From Niveibacterium terrae (GTDB lineage: Bacteria > Pseudomonadota > Gammaproteobacteria > Burkholderiales > Rhodocyclaceae), in assembly GCF_048213115.1 (NCBI RefSeq), contig NZ_CP172404.1:1612001-1676000 (forward strand): a DNA stretch of 64,000 nt, in the 5' to 3' direction. The notes beneath the pieces were generated by a model. It worked only from the letters and a program-made list of their open reading frames with translations. It was not told the DNA's origin and did not search any database. Shown here piece by piece: positions 47,451 through 54,906 of this stretch; the stretch's first letter is position 1, and each line of letters starts with the position of its first letter. The position numbers and the translations under genes were made by a program.

Positions 47451-47489
47451 GGTACGCGTGGCACCCAGGCCCCGCGGCATCCTCGCCGC
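47451..47489 (+). repeat. Late start element, copy A (before terL)
   Basis: GGTACGCGTGGC at 47451-47462 is followed by a 5-bp stem (GCGGC/GCCGC, loop ATCCTC) that ends at the terL ATG (47490), 39 nt from the element start. No Shine-Dalgarno precedes that ATG. A GTG inside the 12-mer opens a 21-codon frame overlapping the terL start out of frame. Confidence 0.8.
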
Positions 47490-48971
47490 ATGGCCGCCGC
47501 ACCCGACCCTCAAGCCGAACTGATCGAGTTCATCGCATCATTCCAGCACGACCCGCTCGGGTTCGTGCTTGCCGCGTTCGAGTGGGGTTCGGGCGAGCTT
47601 GCGAAGTTCGATGGCCCGGACGAATGGCAGCGCGGCATCCTGACCGAGCTTGGCGAGAAGCTCTCGGCCGGCGAGATCTCCGCGATGGAAGCTGTTCAGA
47701 TCGCAGTGGCTTCCGGGCACGGCATTGGCAAGTCAGCCCTGGTGGCCTGGCTCATCCTCTGGGCCGTCAGCACCTTCGAGGACACCAAGGGCGTCGTCAC
47801 GGCCAACACCGAGAACCAGCTCAAGACCAAGACCTGGGCAGAGCTGGCGAAGTGGTACCGGTTGTGCATCACCCGAGATTGGTTCGTCTTTACTGCCACA
47901 GCGTTGTTCTCGTGCGATGTCGAGCACGAGAAGACCTGGCGCATCGACATGATCCCGTGGAGTGAGCGCAACACAGAAGCGTTCGCCGGCCTGCACAACA
48001 AAGGAAAGCGCATCCTGCTGGTGTTCGACGAGGCATCCTCGATCCCCGATTTGATCTGGGAGGTGTCAGAGGGCGCGCTGACCGATGAGGGAACGGAGAT
48101 CGTCTGGTGCTGTTTCGGCAACCCGACGAAGAACACCGGCCGCTTCCGAGAGTGCTTCGGGAAGTTTCGCCACCGGTGGAGCACACGCCAGATCGACAGC
48201 CGAACGGTCGCGATGACGAATAAGGCCCAGCTCGCGAAGTGGGTAGCCGACTATGGAGAGGACTCGGACTTTGTGCGCGTGCGGGTGCGCGGCGTGTTTC
48301 CGAGTGCCTCGAGCAACCAGCTGATCGGCTCCGATGCCATCGAGGTGGCGCAGAAGCGTTCCTACAAGATCGAACTCTTTGAGCGTGCCCCCGACATCCT
48401 CGGTGTCGATGTGGCGCGCCAGGGCGATGACAGCTCGGTGATTGCCCGGCGAAAGGGAAAGATCGCGTTCCCGCTTCGCCAGATGCGCATCCCCGACACG
48501 ATGCGGGTTGCTAGTCAGGTCGCGATCGCCGGGGATGCCTGCGACATGGGCGCCTGTTTCGTCGATGCGACGGGTGGCTACGGGGTGGGTGTTATCGACG
48601 CGCTGCGCGGGATGGGGCGTGATCCCGTTGAGGTCTATTTCAGCGGAAAGGCGATCGACCCGCGCTACTTCAACAAGCGCAGCGAGATGTACTTCGAACT
48701 CGCGAAGTGGATCGAGTCGGGCGGCCAGCTTCCGGACGACGTGGAGCTGGCCGAGGAACTGGCCGCGATTACCTACACCTTCCAGGGCGACAAGTTCCGG
48801 CTTTGCGACAAGGACGACATCAAGGCTGCGATAGGTCGCTCGCCTGACAAAGCGGACGCGCTCGCGCTGACCTTCGCATTCCCGGTAGCCAGCAGAAAGA
48901 GAGTTCTTCCGGGCGTATCGGACGGCGGTCGCCGCAGGGTGCTCGACTACGACCCGATGGCCTCTATCTGA
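47490..48971 (+). CDS. Terminase large subunit
   Basis: 493 residues. ATPase: Walker A SGHGIGKSAL (75-84), Walker B RILLVFDEAS with catalytic Glu, and coupling motif VWCCFGNPTKNTGRF. Nuclease: LGVDVARQGDDSSVIARRKG, CFVDATGGYGVGVIDAL and the acidic end DKADALALTFAFP. It packages DNA into the head and cuts it. Starts without an SD but directly behind a repeat element. The next gene also has that element in front. Confidence 0.95.
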   Translation: MAAAPDPQAELIEFIASFQHDPLGFVLAAFEWGSGELAKFDGPDEWQRGILTELGEKLSAGEISAMEAVQIAVASGHGIGKSALVAWLILWAVSTFEDTKGVVTANTENQLKTKTWAELAKWYRLCITRDWFVFTATALFSCDVEHEKTWRIDMIPWSERNTEAFAGLHNKGKRILLVFDEASSIPDLIWEVSEGALTDEGTEIVWCCFGNPTKNTGRFRECFGKFRHRWSTRQIDSRTVAMTNKAQLAKWVADYGEDSDFVRVRVRGVFPSASSNQLIGSDAIEVAQKRSYKIELFERAPDILGVDVARQGDDSSVIARRKGKIAFPLRQMRIPDTMRVASQVAIAGDACDMGACFVDATGGYGVGVIDALRGMGRDPVEVYFSGKAIDPRYFNKRSEMYFELAKWIESGGQLPDDVELAEELAAITYTFQGDKFRLCDKDDIKAAIGRSPDKADALALTFAFPVASRKRVLPGVSDGGRRRVLDYDPMASI

Positions 48972-48972
48972 G

Positions 48973-49012
48973 GGTACGCGTGGCGGAGCGGCTCTGCCGC
49001 AGCATTTCCGGC
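48973..49012 (+). repeat. Late start element, copy B (before the GNAT gene)
   Basis: GGTACGCGTGGC at 48973-48984; TGCCG/CGGCA can pair just before the ATG at 49013, 40 nt from the element start. No SD next to the ATG. The internal GTG (48980) is in frame with the gene and has GAGGG five bases upstream, so it could be the true start. Confidence 0.8.
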
Positions 49013-49456
49013 ATGCAAATCCGCCCGATCCGCTTCTCTGACTTTGCCGAGCGTGCCCAGGAGCTTGCCCGCGATCACTGGCAAGAGACCGAGAGCGCGT
49101 TTTCCGGAAATCCGCCCGCGTTGGATGTTCCCGCCTACCTGACCCTTGAGCGCGCCGGAGCGCTGCTTTTGCTTGGTGCTTTCGATGGCGAAGAACTGAT
49201 CGGCTACTCGGCCGCAACGCTCTGCCGACACCCGCACTACGGATTCCCCTGCGCATTCCACGATGGCCTGTTCCTCGCTCGCGAGCACCGGCACGGCATG
49301 GCCGGCGTGCGCCTGGTGCGCGCTACAGAGTCCGAGGCAAAGGCGCTCGGCGCGCGGGGGATCTCCTGGCACGCGAAGCGCGGCTCGCCGTTTGAGGTGC
49401 TGATCGAGCGTCTTGGAGCAAGCCCGATCGAGACTGTTTTCTGGAAGGAGCTTTGA
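49013..49456 (+). CDS. GNAT-like acetyltransferase of the virion region
   Basis: 147 residues from ATG 49013 (158 if the GTG at 48980 inside the repeat is used). MQIRPIRFSDFAERAQELAR, LTLERAGALLLLGAFDGEEL, GYSAATLCRHPHYGF and LFLAREHRHGMAGVRLVRAT follow the acyl-CoA-binding layout of phage GNAT proteins found beside terminase/portal in podoviruses. The substrate is unknown. Followed 1 bp later by a small membrane protein. Confidence 0.8.
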   Translation: MQIRPIRFSDFAERAQELARDHWQETESAFSGNPPALDVPAYLTLERAGALLLLGAFDGEELIGYSAATLCRHPHYGFPCAFHDGLFLAREHRHGMAGVRLVRATESEAKALGARGISWHAKRGSPFEVLIERLGASPIETVFWKEL

Positions 49457-49457
49457 C

Positions 49458-49763
49458 ATGCCCGCCGCTCTCCCTTACATCGCAATGGCTGTTGCTGCAG
49501 CCGGGTCAATGGCTGCGGCCGACTCCAGCCGTAGCGCACAAAACAGAGCCGGAGATATCGCAAAAGCGAACGCCAAGCAGGCCGCCGACCAGGCTGACCA
49601 GCAGATGAACGCGTCGCGCAACAACTCCCCCGACATCGGCGCAATGCTCAGTTCGAACGAGCAGCAGGCCAAGGGCGGCGTAAGCGGGACGATGCTTACC
49701 GGCTCTGGTGGCGTTGATCCAGGGTCTTTGCAACTGGGCAAGACCACGTTGCTGGGCGGCTGA
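49458..49763 (+). CDS. Small virion-region protein with N-terminal hydrophobic helix
   Basis: 101 residues from ATG 49458 (GGAAGGAGC upstream). MPAALPYIAMAVAAAGSMAA is a hydrophobic helix, then a polar Ala/Gln/Asn-rich remainder (AKANAKQAADQADQQMNASR). Similar short proteins precede the portal gene in BPP-1-like phages. Possibly an ejected or minor head protein; not proven. Confidence 0.65.
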   Translation: MPAALPYIAMAVAAAGSMAAADSSRSAQNRAGDIAKANAKQAADQADQQMNASRNNSPDIGAMLSSNEQQAKGGVSGTMLTGSGGVDPGSLQLGKTTLLGG

Positions 49764-49766
49764 GAG

Positions 49767-51455
49767 ATGGCAGATAGCTCACGGCAACTCCTCATCAAGC
49801 GACTTGGAACGCTCAAGACCGAGCGCGCATCATGGTGGGCGCACTGGAAAGAGCTGTCCGACTATCTGCTTCCGCGCTCTGGCCGTTTCTTCGTCCAGGA
49901 CCGTGACAAGGGCCAGCGGCGCCACAACGCGATCTACGACAGCACTGGGACACGAGCGGCACGCACGCTGGCCGCCGGCATGATGGCTGGCATGACGAGT
50001 CCGGCCCGTCCATGGTTCAGGCTAGCGACACCCGACAAGAGCCTTGAGAGCTATGCGCCGGTCAAGCAATGGCTGTTTCAAACTACGCGCGCGATGCAAG
50101 ACGTGTTCGAGCGCTCCAACACCTACCGCACTCTGCACCAGCTCTACGAGGAGCTGGGCGTGTTCGGGACAGCGGCGACTGTCGTTCTTGAGGACTACCA
50201 GAGCGTCGTGCTTCACTATCCGGTGACTGTCGGCGAGTTCTGCGTCGCCCAGGACTACCGGGGAAGCGTCGATACGCTCTACCGCGAGTTTCAGAAGACG
50301 GTTGGCCAGATGGTTGATGAGTTCGGGATCGACGCGGTCAGCCCGACCGTCAAGAGCTTGTTCGACCGCGGGAATCTGGAAGCATGGGTCACCGTGGTTC
50401 ATGCGATCGAGCCGCGCCGCGATCGCGACCCGAGAGCGCGCGACGCGAAGAACATGCCGTGGCGATCGATCTACTTCGAGTACGGCGCCGGCGGCGACAA
50501 GCTGTTGCGCGAGTCCGGCTTCAAGCGCTTCCCGGCGCTCGTTCCGCGCTGGGCCACGGCCGGCGGCGACATCTACGGAAACAGCCCGGGCATGGAAGCG
50601 CTGGGCGACGTGAAGCAGCTCCAGCAGGAGCAGCTGAGGAAGAGTCAGGGCATCGACTACAAGACGAACCCGCCGCTGCAGGTCCCGGCGTCGATGAAGA
50701 ACCGGGACGTGGAGCGGCTGCCTGGTGGTGTGAGCTACGTCGACGCGACAACCGCGCAGGCGGGAATCCGCACGGCGTTCGAGGTCAATCTCGACCTCTC
50801 CCATCTGCTCCAGGATATCCAGGATGTGCGCCAGCGCATCAACGGCGCCTTCTACGCCGATCTCTTCCTGATGCTGGCCAACAGCACCGACCCGCGCATG
50901 ACGGCGACCGAGGTTGCCGAGCGGCACGAAGAGAAGATGCTGATGCTGGGGCCGGTCGTCGAGCGTCTGAACAACGAACTGCTAAACCCGCTGATCGATA
51001 CGACCTTCGATCGGATGCTTGCGGCCGGCATCGTTCCGCCCCCTCCGCCCGAGCTGCATGGCCAGGATCTGCAGGTCGAATACACGTCGATGCTGGCCCA
51101 GGCTCAACGCGCGATCGCCAGCAACAGCGTTGATCGCTTCGTCTCGACGCTGGGCCAGGTGGCCCAGATCAAGCCCGAAGTGCTCGACAAGCTCGATGCG
51201 GATGCTTGGGCGGACGCCTACGCCGACATGCTGGCCATCGACCCTGAGCTGATCGTCGCAAGCGACAAGGTGGCCCTGATCCGCCAGCAGCGCGCGCAGG
51301 CCCAGCAGCAACAGGCCCAGCAGGCGCAGCAGGCACAGGCCGCAGATTCGATGCAGAAGCTGGGGCAGATCTCTACCCAAGGCGGCGCGAGCAATGCCGG
51401 CGCAGACGTGATGAACATGTTCAGCGGCTACGGGGCGCCGCAGGGCGGGGCCTGA
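49767..51455 (+). CDS. Portal (head-to-tail connector) protein
   Basis: 562 residues, T7/BPP-1-type connector. LIKRLGTLKTERASWWAHWK, ELSDYLLPRSGRFF, AARTLAAGMMAGMTSPARPW and FRLATPDKSLE are the podovirus portal signature, with IPRAD-like repeats replaced by VPRWATAGGDIYGNSPGMEA, followed by LGDVKQLQQEQLRKSQGIDY. The end is Gln/Ala-rich (RAQAQQQQAQQAQQAQAADS), a likely disordered or crown tail. The dodecamer forms the DNA entry vertex. Confidence 0.95.
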   Translation: MADSSRQLLIKRLGTLKTERASWWAHWKELSDYLLPRSGRFFVQDRDKGQRRHNAIYDSTGTRAARTLAAGMMAGMTSPARPWFRLATPDKSLESYAPVKQWLFQTTRAMQDVFERSNTYRTLHQLYEELGVFGTAATVVLEDYQSVVLHYPVTVGEFCVAQDYRGSVDTLYREFQKTVGQMVDEFGIDAVSPTVKSLFDRGNLEAWVTVVHAIEPRRDRDPRARDAKNMPWRSIYFEYGAGGDKLLRESGFKRFPALVPRWATAGGDIYGNSPGMEALGDVKQLQQEQLRKSQGIDYKTNPPLQVPASMKNRDVERLPGGVSYVDATTAQAGIRTAFEVNLDLSHLLQDIQDVRQRINGAFYADLFLMLANSTDPRMTATEVAERHEEKMLMLGPVVERLNNELLNPLIDTTFDRMLAAGIVPPPPPELHGQDLQVEYTSMLAQAQRAIASNSVDRFVSTLGQVAQIKPEVLDKLDADAWADAYADMLAIDPELIVASDKVALIRQQRAQAQQQQAQQAQQAQAADSMQKLGQISTQGGASNAGADVMNMFSGYGAPQGGA

Positions 51456-51471
51456 CCGGTTTCGCCGCAGG

Positions 51472-51511
51472 GGTACGCGTGGCGCTCCAACCCCGCGCGA
51501 TCCTCTCGCCC
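51472..51511 (+). repeat. Late start element, copy C
   Basis: GGTACGCGTGGC at 51472-51483; GCGA/TCGC with loop TCCTC forms a short stem before the ATG at 51512, 40 nt from the element start. No SD next to the ATG. The internal GTG at 51479 is in frame, with AGGGG five bases upstream. Confidence 0.8.
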
Positions 51512-51859
51512 ATGGCACAGCACTATGACCCGACCAACATCAGAGCGCTCGACGACGCACAAGCCGAACAGGCCGAGCGCGATCGCCTCGCTCAGGAGTC
51601 TGAGGATGGGGATGTGCGGTGGCTGATGGGCAGCAAGAGAGGGCGCCGGATCGTCTGGCGCTTGCTGGATCGGGCCGGCGTGTTCCGGCTCTCGTTCAAT
51701 ACCAACGCGATGGCGATGGCCTTCGCTGAGGGGAACCGGAACGAGGGCCTTCGCACGATCGCGCTGATCCACCGCTGCTGCCCCGATCTCTACCCGACGA
51801 TGTTGAGAGAGGCAGCAAATGAGCGATCCGGAAACGCAGACGGCCGCAACGACCACTGA
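51512..51859 (+). CDS. Small conserved podovirus protein between portal and scaffold
   Basis: 115 residues (126 from the GTG at 51479). MAQHYDPTNIRALDDAQAEQ, then VRWLMGSKRGRRIVWRLLDR, AGVFRLSFNTNAMAMAFAEG and TIALIHRCCPDLYPTMLREA. This pattern (GRRIVWRLL..AGVFR.SF) is conserved in BPP-1-like and other phages between portal and scaffold genes. Function unknown. Its end overlaps the scaffold start by 41 bp in another frame. Confidence 0.75.
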   Translation: MAQHYDPTNIRALDDAQAEQAERDRLAQESEDGDVRWLMGSKRGRRIVWRLLDRAGVFRLSFNTNAMAMAFAEGNRNEGLRTIALIHRCCPDLYPTMLREAANERSGNADGRNDH

Positions 51860-52457
51860 AGGCCAGACGCAAACCGAAGCACAAGCCGCGGCAGCGGCTC
51901 CCGAGACGGCGGCCCAGCAGGCCGAGCAGAGCTTGCTCACCAGCGCAGAAACGAAAGCCGCCGCGCCGGCGGAGCAGACCCAGCAGGCAGCGCCCAGGGC
52001 GCCCGAGAAGTACGAGTTCAAGCTGCCCGACGGCAACGCCGCACTGAGCGGAGAGACGCTAACTGCGTTCGAGGACGTCGCCCGAGAGCTGGATCTTCCG
52101 CAGGACCAGGCTCAGAAGGTGATCGACAAGCTGGCACCCGCCATCGCGGCGCAGAACGCGGCGGCCTTCGATCAGGCGAAAACCGACTGGGCGAGCGCTT
52201 CAAGCTCGGACAAGGAATTCGGCGGCGACAAGCTCACCGAGAACCTCGCCGTGGCGAAGAAGGCGGTCGATCAGTTCGCCTCGCCCGATCTGCGCAAGCT
52301 GCTCGAATCCTCCGGTTTCGGCAATCACCCCGAGGTAGTGCGGCTCTTCTATCGCGTTGGGCAGCGGATCAGCGAGGACAAGTTCGTCTCCGGTGGAACG
52401 CGCGGGGCAACCAGGAATTCGGCCGCGGCCGTTTTGTACGACAACACGCAATCCTGA
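51819..52457 (+). CDS. Scaffolding protein
   Basis: 212 residues. A Gln/Ala/Thr-rich disordered N-terminus (to ~65), then KYEFKLPDGNAALSGETLTA, ELDLPQDQAQKVIDKLAPAI, and a C-terminal helix with NHPEVVRLFYRVGQRISEDK. The EFKLPDG opening and the FxNxPxxxRLFxRIG pattern are typical of phage scaffolds that guide procapsid assembly and leave. It lies directly before the capsid gene. Confidence 0.9.
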   Translation: MSDPETQTAATTTEGQTQTEAQAAAAAPETAAQQAEQSLLTSAETKAAAPAEQTQQAAPRAPEKYEFKLPDGNAALSGETLTAFEDVARELDLPQDQAQKVIDKLAPAIAAQNAAAFDQAKTDWASASSSDKEFGGDKLTENLAVAKKAVDQFASPDLRKLLESSGFGNHPEVVRLFYRVGQRISEDKFVSGGTRGATRNSAAAVLYDNTQS

Positions 52458-52469
52458 ACGAGGTAACGC

Positions 52470-53534
52470 ATGGCGACTCTTCCCACCAACACCGGCCGCA
52501 ACACCCTTCTGGATGTGGCCAAGTCGTTTGGCCCCGATGGCAAGGTTGCCACCGTGGCCGAGCTGCTCAACCAGAGCAACGAGATCATCTCGTACATGAA
52601 CTTCATCGAGGGCAACCTTCCGACCGGGCACAAGGGCGTCGTGCGTACCGGCCTGCCGACGGTGGCTCTGCGCGCCTTCTACAAGGGCGTGAAGGTGTCG
52701 AAGTCCGGCCGCTCGACTATCGAGGACGTCTGCGCGATGGCCGAAGGCCGCAATGAGATCGACAAGGATCTCGCGGATCTGAACGGCAACGCCCAAGCCT
52801 TCCGGCTCTCCGAGAGTCTGGCCTTCGTCGAGGCGATGAACCAGACCTTCGCGCAGCAGATCATCTATGGCGACACCTCGGTGAACCCGGACGGAGTGCT
52901 GGGCCTGACTCCGCGCTACAACTCGCTGTCGGCGCAGTCCGGCGCGAACGTCATCGATGCGGGCGGCACAGGCTCCGACAACACCTCGATCTGGCTGGTG
53001 TGCTGGGGCGAGAACACCGTGACCGGCATCTACCCGAAAGGCTCGCAAGCCGGTCTCACCCAGCAGGACCTCGGCGAGATCGATGCTTTCGACGACAACA
53101 ACGACCGCTTCCGCGCCTACGGCGAAATCTGGAAGTGGAAGTTCGGCCTGCACGTGAAGGACTGGCGCTACGCGGTGCGCATCGCGAACGTCGATGTGTC
53201 CGATACCGTCGGCCAGACCGGAACCCAGGCCATCACCGCGGCGACCTGGATCAACAAGCTGATGATCAAGGCCATGGCGCGCATCCCGTCGATGGGCATG
53301 GGCACCGCCACCTTCCTGGCTTCCCGCACGGTCAAGGAAATGCTCGCGATCGGCGCGCTGGACAAGAGCCAGAACGCGCTGTCCTTCACGGCCGCCGCCC
53401 AGCAGTACGGCACCGTCGCCCCCGGTTCGGTGGCGGGGCAGGGCACCGGCATCCAGGGCGGACAGCTGATGTTCATGGGCGTTCCGGTCCTGACCGTCGA
53501 TCAGATCCTCGCAACCGAAGCCCGCGTGGTTTAA
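52470..53534 (+). CDS. Major capsid protein
   Basis: 354 residues, BPP-1 type (HK97-like fold). MATLPTNTGRNTLLDVAKSF, TGHKGVVRTGLPTVALRAFY, KGVKVSKSGRSTIEDVCAMA, AMNQTFAQQIIYGDTSVNPD and LMFMGVPVLTVDQILATEAR are typical of this capsid family. The GAGG(TAACGC)ATG start is canonical. Followed by the cement protein, as in BPP-1. Confidence 0.95.
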   Translation: MATLPTNTGRNTLLDVAKSFGPDGKVATVAELLNQSNEIISYMNFIEGNLPTGHKGVVRTGLPTVALRAFYKGVKVSKSGRSTIEDVCAMAEGRNEIDKDLADLNGNAQAFRLSESLAFVEAMNQTFAQQIIYGDTSVNPDGVLGLTPRYNSLSAQSGANVIDAGGTGSDNTSIWLVCWGENTVTGIYPKGSQAGLTQQDLGEIDAFDDNNDRFRAYGEIWKWKFGLHVKDWRYAVRIANVDVSDTVGQTGTQAITAATWINKLMIKAMARIPSMGMGTATFLASRTVKEMLAIGALDKSQNALSFTAAAQQYGTVAPGSVAGQGTGIQGGQLMFMGVPVLTVDQILATEARVV

Positions 53535-53544
53535 GGAGAACGCA

Positions 53545-53985
53545 ATGGGAATGCTTGACTCTCAACTGAAACTCGCGACGGCTCAGGCCGCTACCTCGGT
53601 CGGCGACACCTCCAGCACCAACATCTACGACACCGGATCCGCCAACTCGTCCGAGATCGGGATGACAGGCGAGAACCTGTGGGTTCAGGCCTTCGTCTCG
53701 ACGGCGGCCACTTCGGGCGGATCGGCGACGCTGCAGGCTGTTCTTCAGGACTCGGCGGACGGATCGACTTTCGCTGACGTCCTGGCCGGACCGGTCGTCG
53801 CTCTGGCCAGCCTGACCGCCGGCGCCCAGCTGCTCCAGGTTCAGCCGCCGACCGGCACGCGCCGTTACCTGCGCGTGGCCTGGCGTATCGGAACCGCGGC
53901 GCTGACCGCCGGGGCCTTCACCGCCTACGTCAGCAACGCGATCCAGCGCAACGTCGCGCGCCAGTCCGGCTTCACCGTTCAGTAA
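53545..53985 (+). CDS. Capsid cement/decoration protein (BPP-1 Bbp16 type)
   Basis: 146 residues, beta-rich. MGMLDSQLKLATAQAATSVG, GENLWVQAFVSTAATSGGSA, LQDSADGSTFADVLAGPVVA and GTRRYLRVAWRIGTAALTAG match the jelly-roll cement protein that locks the BPP-1 capsid. AAGGAGAACGCA precedes the ATG. Expected to be abundant in the particle. Downstream is a short GTG-start gene and a strong terminator. Confidence 0.85.
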   Translation: MGMLDSQLKLATAQAATSVGDTSSTNIYDTGSANSSEIGMTGENLWVQAFVSTAATSGGSATLQAVLQDSADGSTFADVLAGPVVALASLTAGAQLLQVQPPTGTRRYLRVAWRIGTAALTAGAFTAYVSNAIQRNVARQSGFTVQ

Positions 53986-53997
53986 GGAGGAATAGCT

Positions 53998-54174
53998 GTG
54001 GAAGTCATTGCGAGCAAGACGGGGTTTTACGGACAGCTGCGCGAAGCCGGTGAGGTGTTCGAAGTTCCGGACAACGAGCAGAAGTCGAGCTGGTTCTCGC
54101 CCAAGCGCAAGCGCGGCAAGAGCGCTCAGGGCGAAGGCGAAGATGCGCAGCAGGGCGATCAGCAGCTCGTGTAA
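53998..54174 (+). CDS. Small basic/acidic virion-region protein (GTG start)
   Basis: 58 residues from GTG 53998, with AAGGAGG seven bases upstream, which fixes the start. EVIASKTGFYGQLREAGEVF, EVPDNEQKSSWFSPKRKRGK, then Gln/Glu-rich. The opening matches short phage head proteins downstream of capsid genes. Followed by a terminator. Confidence 0.75.
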   Translation: MEVIASKTGFYGQLREAGEVFEVPDNEQKSSWFSPKRKRGKSAQGEGEDAQQGDQQLV

Positions 54175-54199
54175 CCGTTTCTCCTGTGGGTGGTCTTCC

Positions 54200-54225
54200 C
54201 GGGGGCCTTGCGCCCCCGCTTTTTT
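54200..54225 (+). terminator. Strong intrinsic terminator after the head genes
   Basis: CGGGGGC, loop CTTGC, GCCCCCG then CTTTTTT. It lies between the head block and the tail tube genes; read-through or antitermination is needed for tail expression, or it sets a lower tail:head mRNA ratio. Confidence 0.92.
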
Positions 54226-54236
54226 AGGGGATCCAG

Positions 54237-54905
54237 ATGGCCTCTGTCGTCGATATCTGCAACTTGGCGCTCTCGCACATCGGGGATGAGGCGTCGGTGT
54301 CGAGCATCGATCCGCCCGAGAATTCCGCTCAGGCCCAGTACTGCGCACGCTTCTACCCGATCGCGCGCGACACGACGATCGAGCGCCACACCTGGGGGTT
54401 CTCGACTTCCAGGATGGTTCTTGCGCAGGTGCAGAACGAATGGTCGGAGTGGGACTACGCCTACGCGGAACCGGCCGGTGCGGTGAATATCATCGCCGTA
54501 CTACCTCCCTACGCGCTTGATGACTACAGCGAATCTGTTTCAACCGCGTTTTCTGCCTCTGGCGTTCCGTCTTCGGCCGGTGGCCGGTATGTACCTCAGC
54601 CCTATTCGTGCGAGATCAACAGCTCCGGCGCTCAGGTCATCCTGACCGACCAGGCGGATGCGGTCCTGCGGTATACCCGCATCGTCGAGGACCCGACGCA
54701 GTTCTCGCCGCTTTTCGTTGATGCCGTCGGCTTCCTGCTTGCGAGCTATCTTGCTGGACCGATCATCAAGGGAGTTGAGGGCGCGCAGATGGCAGCAGCC
54801 ATGCTCAAAGCGTTCCGCGAGGTGCTCAAGGAGGCGCGCGAGTCGGACGCCGGGCAGCGCCGCGTGCAGCCCATCCACAACGTCTCATGGATCGTCGGGA
54901 GGTGA
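54237..54905 (+). CDS. Tail tubular protein A-like (gp11-like)
   Basis: 222 residues. SVVDICNLALSHIGDEASVS, QAQYCARFYPIARDTTIERH, TWGFSTSRMVLAQ and RYTRIVEDPTQFSPLFVDAV follow the podovirus head-closure/tail tube A family. It should bind the portal and the tube B ring. The LALxxIG opening is diagnostic. GGATCCAG before the ATG is a modest SD. Confidence 0.9.
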   Translation: MASVVDICNLALSHIGDEASVSSIDPPENSAQAQYCARFYPIARDTTIERHTWGFSTSRMVLAQVQNEWSEWDYAYAEPAGAVNIIAVLPPYALDDYSESVSTAFSASGVPSSAGGRYVPQPYSCEINSSGAQVILTDQADAVLRYTRIVEDPTQFSPLFVDAVGFLLASYLAGPIIKGVEGAQMAAAMLKAFREVLKEARESDAGQRRVQPIHNVSWIVGR

Positions 54906-54906
54906 G